Source: Phytoseiulus persimilis (lineage: Eukaryota > Arthropoda > Arachnida > Mesostigmata > Phytoseiidae). From it: a stretch of 64,000 nucleotides of DNA. Below are positions 39,700 through 47,611 of the stretch, one piece after another; within the stretch, counting starts at the first letter, position 1; each line of letters opens with the position of its first letter. The stretch is from the NCBI GenBank assembly GCA_037576195.1, contig CM075101.1, positions 10,044,001 to 10,108,000 of the forward strand. Direction: 5' to 3'. Below the pieces are notes generated by a model. The model had not been told where the DNA came from and searched no databases. It saw only the letters and a list, made by a program, of their open reading frames with translations. A program made the translations under genes and the position numbers.

Positions 39700-39841
39700 T
39701 CAAAGCCCGCAGATGGAGACCGGCTCGGGAATGTTCCGCGGGTTCAGCCCGCGGTCCTGACGCAGCACATGAGGCCGCCCGCGGGCTTGCGGTCCTGAGA
39801 ATGCGGGATCTTGTCAGCCCTAATCCAGACTCAAGTTCGAT

Positions 39842-41300
39842 ACGTGACTCAAAATGCCTGCAAGATGGTCGCTCCAGTCCTTTTGCTGGGGAAAACTTGG
39901 ATTTACGAATAATGAAGGAACTCACACCCTCCTTGAGAATTTTTCCCTCGATTTGACCAGACCAGATCTAGCGGGCGCGAGTTCTTCTTAGGGAAAGGAA
40001 AGGGAAAGGGTTCAGCAATGATAAACTTCTGTAATAACCGCGTGCATCTCATTGAAGATGAATGCCGGAGAGTTTTCTTGATAATTTCTTGTACGGCTCA
40101 AAAACCTCATCAAGTCGCAGGCAGAGAGAGATGTCTAACCGGATTCCCCTCCCCCATCGCTGATAATGAGACGCGAAATGCTCACAGTAGAATATTGGAG
40201 GATGTGGTTAAGGGTCAGAATCAGGTGTATGGATCAGGCAGATACTATTTCCAACAGAATAACAAGTCGCTCCATGTTCCAAGAACACCAACTTATGCCC
40301 TCTGACTGCCACCTCGACCAAGATGTCCACTCGATTTTGAGTCAAGGTTCGTTAGGACCTCATCCGAAGAGAGAAGCCTGGTGACGTTCAAGAAGCAGTT
40401 AGTACGGTGTAGTCTGTTTGGCTACCGCAGCTCTGTTTTGGGCGACTTGAGGCTACAAAAGCACGCCGACACAGGGAGCGATCTCGAATTCGCAGCGGAG
40501 TCGGGGGAACGACGCGGCGGCGAACCGCGCGTGGATTCAATGCTTCCACCATGTTGGACTTCACAGAAGAGTAATCGAACTGCGTCATGCTTTCCTTGAG
40601 TGCTGTCCTTTCCCCCGGGCTTCAAGATGCTGTTGAAGAATTTGATGCAACCTTCGAAGACCGACGCAGCGGGCTCTTATTTTCTGAATTTCCAGGGACT
40701 CATCCCTACAACTCGGTTCTGTGAGAATATTATCGAAAGCAGCGCGTCGCAATCGCGGGAGTCGATAGCGCTTTTCGAGTACGGCTGCCGCCAAGATGTG
40801 GGACTTCTCCAAGCAGAAGAGGGACCACGCTCGGGTTCGAGGGTTCGGACTTCAATAGCTAAGGAGCTCCCCGACCTATCATGTTGAGCTAGGCACGTGC
40901 CCCTGTTTACTTTAAGCCTTCCTTCTCTTAACCTCCTCTCCGCCTGCCGTGGCTCCCCGCCTAGGCCCTATGCACTAGTCTGTTTGGCTCTCGCATTCGA
41001 TCGAACGGGCTGGAAAAGCGCCCTTCTGGGCGACTTGTCTTTGCGGGAGCCAAACAGATCGTACCGTTATAAGCACTTGAACGAAGGATACGGGAGCGAG
41101 GGAAGCGGATGAAATGATGAGTCGCAAAGTTGTTGCAGCCCCGCTGGATAGACCTCAGGAAAAGCGGCTTTGGACAAACCCGTGAAGAGGGTCAACCTGA
41201 CTTGGCCGCGAAAACATCTTCGCCGCTTCGAAATAGGAGCCCGCCGAAAAACGACAGCGCTGTCCCCGAAAACAGGATAGAGCTACCCATGGGAATGATT
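39842..41300. repeat. Shared non-coding block of the duplication, copy B
   Basis: Counterpart of 27,960-29,420 with very few differences. It contains no recognised gene. Confidence 0.5.
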
Positions 41301-41304
41301 TGTT

Positions 41305-41749
41305 TCACATGAGAGGATAGCGGAAAATGCTTAGTGAGGCAAGGATTACGCTTTCTAATGTCGTCGAACCTCCCTGTAACTGAATGACGACGAAACTTCT
41401 CCTAGGCATACTCTCGATGAGATTGCGCACCAGATTAGCCCTGATAGCTTCCTTGAGCTGCGGGACGCCTTCGAATTGGCGACCAATCTTGTAAGCACTT
41501 CGCTCAATCATGCCCCAGAGGTTCTCGACGGGGTTCAAATCCGGACTGGCCGCCCGTCGTGGCAGTGGTATATTGATTTCTTTCTGTCGATGGTTTCTCT
41601 CGAAATCACTCTATCGTCATCGGCCGCTCCTTGCCTGACGCAGAACGAGTCGCTCTTGGGCTTCAGAGAGCTTCTTGTTCGTTTCGCCAACCCACTGCGT
41701 TGAGTGGGACGATCCGAAGTTGACAACATTGTCCACAACGCTCCTTGAA
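41305..41749 (-). pseudogene. Tc1/mariner transposase remnant, copy B
   Basis: Same composition as 29,426-29,870: a C-terminal block with NPVENLWG and an NLIESMPRR tail, preceded in another frame by the KLSEAQERLVLR segment, without the central catalytic domain. The two copies differ at only a handful of bases. Confidence 0.8.
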
Positions 41750-42299
41750 GCATGGGGGACACCGAACGACCTGGAGGAGGCTCGAAAACTATGTCCTGGA
41801 ATCGCCTCCTTGAGACTGGAAGGGAAATCATGACTGGTTCGCAATTCACCTCACCGAGTGCAACACAGCAAATACTCACGTTCCCACGCGAAACAAGCGG
41901 TAGTATCTAATCCTACCATTCCAGACTTTTTTCCTCACATCTGCCGGACAAGTCACCCTCGCCTGTGGATCATGTTTGTTCAGCCGATGGTCATCGAGCA
42001 CCATCACCTCTCAAATATTCGCCTCCCTTTACTCACTTTTTCATTCAAAAAGGAGGCAGCTTCATCCTGGAAATTGCTGCCCGCATCGTGGAAGTCTTGG
42101 CATTCGTTACTCTCGTCATTAGTGGTGGAGCGGCACCATCCTGGTTTTAATGACGAAGCACTTTTTGCCCGACCTCCGCTCGGAGGAAGCCGATTTGGAC
42201 GAAAGGCTGATTGCTCATATATATACATATATATATATACTAGCCGGCCTTCGGCCGACTACGCTGGCCGACCCGTCCCTTGCTTCGGGAGTCTACTGC

Positions 42300-44071
42300 T
42301 GACAGACTTGGAGAAGTATGTTCAGACAGGTCCCGGTTTCACTCCTCCGAACTCGGAAAGTAATGGTCAGATTGGAGACGGAATCACCCCTCCAGGTTTT
42401 GGAAAGTACGGTCAGATTCGTCTAGGAAGCACCCCTCCGGACTCAGAAAAGTATTGTCAGATTGGTCCTGGAATCACCCCCCCCCCCCAGAGTAGGAGAG
42501 TAATGGCCAGATCGGTTTCGTAATCACCCCTCCAGAGTTGGAAGCTAATGGCCAGATTGGTCTCGGAATCACCCCTCCAGAGTTGGAAACTAATGGCCAG
42601 ATTGGTCTCGGAATCACCCCTCCAGAGTTGGAAAGTAATGGCCAGATTGGTCTCGGAATCACACCTCCAGAGTTGGAAATTAATGGCCAGATTGGTCTCG
42701 GAATCACCCCTCCAGAGCTGGAAAGTAATGGCCAGATTGGCCTCGGAATCACCCCTCCAGAGTTGGAAAGTAATGGTCGAATTGGCACCGGAATCACCCC
42801 TCCAGAGTTGGAAACTAATGGTCAAATTGGCACCGGAATCACCCCTCCAGAGTTGGAAACTAATGGTCAAATTGGCACCGGAATCACCCCTCCAGAGTTG
42901 GAAACTAATGGTCGGATTGGTCTCAGAATCATCCCTCCAAAGTTGGAAAGTAATGGCCAGATTGATACCGGAATCACCCCTCCAGAGTTGAAAACTAATG
43001 GTCGAATTGGCACTGGAATCATCCCTCCAGAGTTGGAAAGTAATGGCCAGATTGATACCGGAATCACCCCTCCAGAGTTGGAAACTAATGGTCGGATTGG
43101 TCTCAGAATCACCCCTCCAAAGTTGGAAAGTAATGTCCAGATTGGTCTCGGAATCACCCCTCCAGAGTTGGAAAGTAATGGCCAGATTGGTCTCGGAATC
43201 ACCCCTCCAGAGTTGGAAAGTTATGGCCAGATTGGTCTCGGAATCACCCCTCCAGAGTTGGAAAGTAATGGCCAGATTGGTCTCGGAATCACCCCTCCAG
43301 AGTTGGAAAGTAATGGCCAGATTGATACCGGAATCACCCCTCCAGAGTTGAAAACTAATGGTCAAATCGGCACCGGAATCACCCCTCCAGAGTTGGAAAC
43401 TAATGGTCGGATTGGTCTCAGAATCACCCCTCCAAACAAAGTTGGAAAGTAATGTCCAGATTGGTCTCGGAATCACCCCTCCAGAGTTGGAAAGTAATGG
43501 CCAGATTGGTCTCGGAATCACCCCTCCAGAGTTGGAAAGTAATGGCCAGATTGGTCTCGGAATCACCCCTCCAGAGTTGAAAACTAATGGTCAAATTGGC
43601 ACCGGAATCACCCCTCCAGAGTTGGAAAGTAATGGCCAGATTGATCCCGGAATCACCCCTCCAGAGTTGAAAACTAATGGTCAAATTGGCACCGGAATCA
43701 CCCCTCCAGAGTTGGAAAGTAATGGCCAGATTGATACCGGAATCACCCCTCCAGAGTTGAAAACTAATGGTCAAATTGGCACCGGAATCATCCCTCCAGA
43801 GTTGGAAAGTAATGGCCAGATTGGTCCCGGAATCACCCCTCCAGAGTTGGAAAGTAATGGCCAGATTGGTCTCGGAATCACCCCTCCAAAGTTGGAAAGT
43901 AATGTCCAGATTGGTCTCGCAATCAGCCCTCCAGAGTTAGAAACTAAAGGCCAGATTGGTCTCGTAGTCACCCCTCCAGAGTTGGAAACTAATGGCCAGA
44001 TTGGTCCCGGAATCACCCCTCCAGAGTTGGGAAGTAATGGCCTTATTGGTCTCGAAATCACCCCTCCAGGA
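42300..44071 (+). repeat. 45-bp satellite, array B (about 39 units)
   Basis: Same unit family as array A, with nearly all units exactly 45 bp, so one minus-strand frame stays open for 369 codons and one plus frame for 304. GGCCAG and GGTCAA unit types alternate over parts of the array (for example 43,560-43,790), forming 90-bp dimers. The first 0.6 kb is almost identical to the start of array A; after that the two arrays differ. Confidence 0.93.
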
Positions 44072-44234
44072 ATTTTTATTATAGATTTTTATGATAGATG
44101 TATAGGAGAGGAGGTGGGGAAGGATAACCGATGACGATGGGATGAGTCTGGCTGGCGTCATAACGGGGCGGTGCACCTTATCGTCAGAATTCGGATGCGG
44201 ATGACAGTATGGAGGGGGTCAAAGTTGGGGTAAA

Positions 44235-44266
44235 TCGCGAGGGGGGGAGGAGGGGGGAGGGGTGGG
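44235..44266 (+). repeat. G-run cluster
   Basis: Several runs of 3-7 G lie within about 30 bases (GAGGGGGGGAGGAGGGGGG and on), between the satellite and the (ACAA)n run. It is capable in principle of forming a G-quadruplex. Confidence 0.5.
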
Positions 44267-44535
44267 TGGCCTATGTCCTTCCCGGAGAGCCGCCCTACAT
44301 TATGCAGTTTGTTCCAAGTCGATCCGATCAATACCGGAGGAGCCTATTGAGGACAAACAAACAAACAAACAAACAGACCCTGGATTTTTATATATATAGA
44401 TATATAAACATATGTGTGAATGATAATCCGGATCAATAAAACCATGAACCATGGCCAAAAAGGTCGGGAATGGCTCCGTCCCTCTCCGAGACCCTTTGAA
44501 ACCTCATACGATGTTGAGGACTGCGAGAAGAGTCC

Positions 44536-45069
44536 TCAGCGAAAGAGGGCGATTCTGGAATCTGCTGCAAGAAAAAAATCAAAAAGAAGAGTCTTCTTCT
44601 CCGTTTTTCCCGAATACCCCCACTCAGGAACGCAAGACCAAGTCTGTACCCCGTCAAGATATAGGCCCAAACGAGCTCTATCGATCCTGCAAGTTGCATC
44701 CAAATCAAAAGGGACTTTATAGTGCACCATAATAGTGTATGACCCCAGCCAGCTTACATCAAATATCCTCATTTGAGAGATACTCCGTTTCTTACGCTCA
44801 GGACATCGTTTTGCTCCAAAACAAGTTTCACCACTCCGATTTCCAGCCATTCCGGACGAAGTCAAACTCATCCATTCGCCGACCTGGCCATTGACCTCAG
44901 CCGCGGATTCGGAGAGCAGGCAAGCTAAAAGAAAATCGTGTTTCCTAGCAGCACATTTCTGTTCACTAATCATGTTCTTTGGACAGGCCGGAGGCGGCCA
45001 CACTTCTATTCCAGCTTTTTCGGAGGCACCTCCATCACGCACGAACAGCTCCGTCAGTTCTGAAGCCAC
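44536..45069 (-). CDS. Unrecognised 177-codon ORF in the copy-B-only segment
   Basis: Open frame starting MASELTELFVRDGG and ending FDFFLAADSRIALFR, with several cysteines and tryptophans (QTWSCVPEWGYSG). It lies wholly in the roughly 1-kb stretch absent from copy A. I recognise no domain. Length alone does not prove coding, since frames of this size are uncommon but possible by chance in 64 kb. Confidence 0.22.
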   Translation of the reverse strand: MASELTELFVRDGGASEKAGIEVWPPPACPKNMISEQKCAARKHDFLLACLLSESAAEVNGQVGEWMSLTSSGMAGNRSGETCFGAKRCPERKKRSISQMRIFDVSWLGSYTIMVHYKVPFDLDATCRIDRARLGLYLDGVQTWSCVPEWGYSGKTEKKTLLFDFFLAADSRIALFR

Positions 45070-45809
45070 AAACCTTGCGTGAGCGGAGAATCACGGGCGT
45101 GACGTTGCAACAGCATCCCACTGTTCTTTAGGGAACAGTCCAGTAAGGAAATAGATTTATCAATTATGGACTCCGGATGTTATACTCCCCGTACGCGAAG
45201 TTTCGTTTCAACATTCGGCCGCAGAGACTTGTTTTTGTGCCACTTAGTCCAGAGGTCGGCAGAGTTTTCCCTCAGCGGATCCCCTCGAAGCCACTCCTCC
45301 GCCTAGAGAACAATTTGTTGGTGCCTTCCGTGAGCCACGATGATATTTTCCGAATCGTCGTCCATTTCCCTCAAAGATCTGAATCAAACTCCCCTGCCCG
45401 TCTCCCGACGTAGCACAAGAATTGCTGAACGGACGAAGCTTCTTCGCGTTCACATCCTGTCAGAATAAGAGCTGAACTCACGATTGTGAGTGGAAGAAAT
45501 TGATAGATTTCTCTCTGGTTTCCTTCAGCTACATTTTCGCGAGGCACACGATCTGGTAATTTTCATTGAAAGCACTCGCAAAGAGCTTTTTAGGAAATTT
45601 CGCTCGAGACTGTAGGTATCCAGGAACACTGATCCTCCTGTCTTACCCTGCTAAGAGTTGTGGTTATAACCGAAACAAGACGAGACTGTCGCCAAGAAGT
45701 GAAGAGATCGAATACTGCTGGCCGACGGGCTGTCTCTGTCCACTTTGAGACTCAACTCCTAGAGTGAATGCGCTCGGCAGTCTGGGCTTGGATGGTTTAG
45801 TGGAGGTGC

Positions 45810-46180
45810 TCAACACCATCGGACTAGAGCGAATGATTTTCCGGACTGGGCAGTCCGACTCGATTCGATCCACTGTGCGGTACCAAGTATTCCAGAGGAG
45901 GGAGTCCGGATCAGCGGAATCGGGGCTAAAAAAGCGTGAAGTCCCTCAGCAGGGTCTCTCCTCATGGAAAAATACTTAACGGACCATCGGACCAGGGCGA
46001 ATGATTTTCCGGACTGGGCAGTCCGACTCGATCCTATCGGCAGTGCGGTACCAGGTATTTCAGTGGAGGGGTCCGGATAAGCGGGATCGGGGCTGAATCA
46101 GCATGGAATCTCTCAGCAGGGTCTTTCCTCAAAGAAAAATACTTCCTGGACCGTCGGACCACGACAAATGGTTTTCCGTA
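45810..46180 (+). repeat. Tandem repeat with 168-bp period (about 2.2 copies)
   Basis: The phrase GAATGATTTTCCGGACTGGG recurs at 45,831 and 45,999, and a diverged third start (CAAATGGTTTTCCG) lies near 46,165. The units share GCGGTACCA, GATCGGGGCT and CTCAGCAGGGTCT blocks. It lies just outside the large duplication, between it and the NMDA receptor gene. Confidence 0.8.
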
Positions 46181-47611
46181 CGGTAGTAGACCAGGCGTGG
46201 TCGAGGGTTCGTTATTCGAGCAATGATGCAAGATGGACGAGTCAAGACACACTGTTTATTGAACTTCTACGCGACCTCGGATCGCATAGTTTCTGAACAG
46301 GATCATAACTGCTCAACAGCTACCTACCTCGAGCTTTGTGCCATGCATGGAACATCAGCCAGGCGGAGCAACTTCAAGCTTTCGTGTTATTCTCTCCGCC
46401 TCCCTTGAGATCCGTTCTGACCATTTTCGAATGGTCTTTCAATAGCTCCTAGACCGAGGTTTCGCGTATCGGTATTCCATGCGGGAACTTGACGCCAACG
46501 CTCTTCCGACGTCGAGCTCGAGCAGTTCGTATCAAATCCGTACAACTAACGCTTACTATACGGTGGCGAGGGACTTCAAGCTGATGGGACTGGCGTTTAG
46601 AATCGTATATGATCGTGAGGTCAGCCTTGAAAAATCGTTGATAATAGTTCCAGTTCATCTTCGATCAGATATTCGAAATAGAAGCTGTGTATTGGTTTGT
46701 TTTCCCGGGTTTCGTTTCCAGGAGGCACGAGGCGAGCGCTCCTTGAGGACACAGTTTCTCTTTGTGGAAATAATTGTCACTCGTCTCCTGGGGTTTCTGT
46801 CTTGTCCATCTTCCGGGTGACTTGCTCGGTGTCCACCCCGTTTGAAACGAGTCCAACGAAAGTTTGTGGCGAAAGAAGCAGCAAGCAACTCATAAAGCGA
46901 GGTTCCCATCTCACAAATGGATTCATGCTCCGAAGTTTCAGTGAACCTGGACCCCAAGAGGGGACTTGAATCGAAAGTTTCAAGTTCATTCAGTTGTGGT
47001 CGAGGAGGAATTCTAGCGAAACTCAATGCTGCTCGAGCGTCATGGTGCTCGAAATTGATGTTCGAAACAGTCAAAAATTCTGTTGGCATCGGAATAATTT
47101 TCGACTCAAAGCTCAACTCGCTCGACTGGAACCAATCCGACGTTCTCAGCAGCGGGAGCGCGGCCCTCCAGCCCGCGCTGGGCGATGTGGTATTGCATCG
47201 GTTTCCTGACCAGTTCCTTTTCCCCAAGCGATCCCCTCCGATTCGTCTTCAAAACGTAGATTCCTCTTCCAGGGAAGAATTCGGAACCTTCTATCATTCA
47301 GCTCGATCTTCACAGTGTAGAGCTGCGGCTCCTCTCTGAACGGACCTGGGTCCGACGAGTTGATTTACTAGAAGATATTGAGTCTGTTGTGCGCTAAACT
47401 CGGCACGTCGTGTCGTCATCTTCGTCCACGCCGTGTGACAAAGAGCCTCTATCTGCGGAGGTTTTCCATCGACTCGAGCATCGAAAAACTGGATTTGTTC
47501 AGGAGTTCAAGGAGCTCTAATGCAGTAAGCTGTATGTTCTTCATCGGTTGGGCGCATTTTACAGTTCAGCAGATACTTCAGCTTCGTCAGTCGCTCGATG
47601 ACCAGTGAGCT
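46181..47611 (-). other. Probable 3' UTR or flank of the NMDA receptor gene
   Basis: No recognised gene. The minus strand reads AATAAA at 46,255-46,260, about 1.35 kb after the NMDA receptor stop. It is the first canonical polyA hexamer I found there, so much of this stretch may be 3' UTR. A 190-codon minus-strand frame (46,655-47,227) and a 140-codon plus-strand frame overlap each other, and neither resembles a known family. Confidence 0.35.

Larger units (their letters stand above)
37602..39832. mobile_element. hAT-type MITE, copy B, split by a later insertion
   Basis: Same TAGGG ends and the same 8-bp flanking repeat ATCCAGAC (37,594-37,601 and 39,833-39,840) as 27,738-27,950. The MITE body is interrupted after TTAA at 37,673-37,676 by the 2,023-bp element described next and resumes at about 39,700. 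The intact copy A gives the empty-site sequence exactly. Confidence 0.88.
42217..44411 (+). mobile_element. mini-me/Helentron-like frame enclosing satellite, copy B
   Basis: (TA)n at 42,217-42,239, then the CTAGCCGGCC-TTCG core and the satellite to about 44,071. Then comes a 3' body with the widely shared CCTATGTCCTTCCCGG phrase and CCGGAGGAGCCTATTGAGGA, (ACAA)n at 44,352-44,375, and a terminal TATATATAGATATATA (44,390-44,405). This is a fuller version of the frame seen in copy A. Confidence 0.6.
35456..45617. repeat. Large direct duplication, copy B (10.2 kb)
   Basis: Partner of 25,271-34,596. It keeps the same module order and adds a 2.0-kb transposon (37,677-39,699) and about 1 kb between the satellite and the final shared block. 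The final shared block (45,168-45,617 against 34,146-34,596) differs at roughly one base in 20. Confidence 0.9.

Noticed and set aside
21738-44071. CRISPR array, because of regular repeats
   Set aside because: Units are head-to-tail without unique spacers, and the window is plainly eukaryotic.
30654-44134. Long open frames of 100-370 codons across the 45-bp arrays, on both strands, as a repetitive structural protein
   Set aside because: The frames are open in several registers on both strands at once, which is what a 45-bp period without stops produces. There is no start context, no flanking exon, and the arrays differ by frame-shifting unit variants.
46655-47339. The 190-codon minus and 140-codon plus frames downstream of the NMDA receptor gene
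   Set aside because: They overlap on opposite strands, lack known domains and lie where the receptor 3' UTR is expected.
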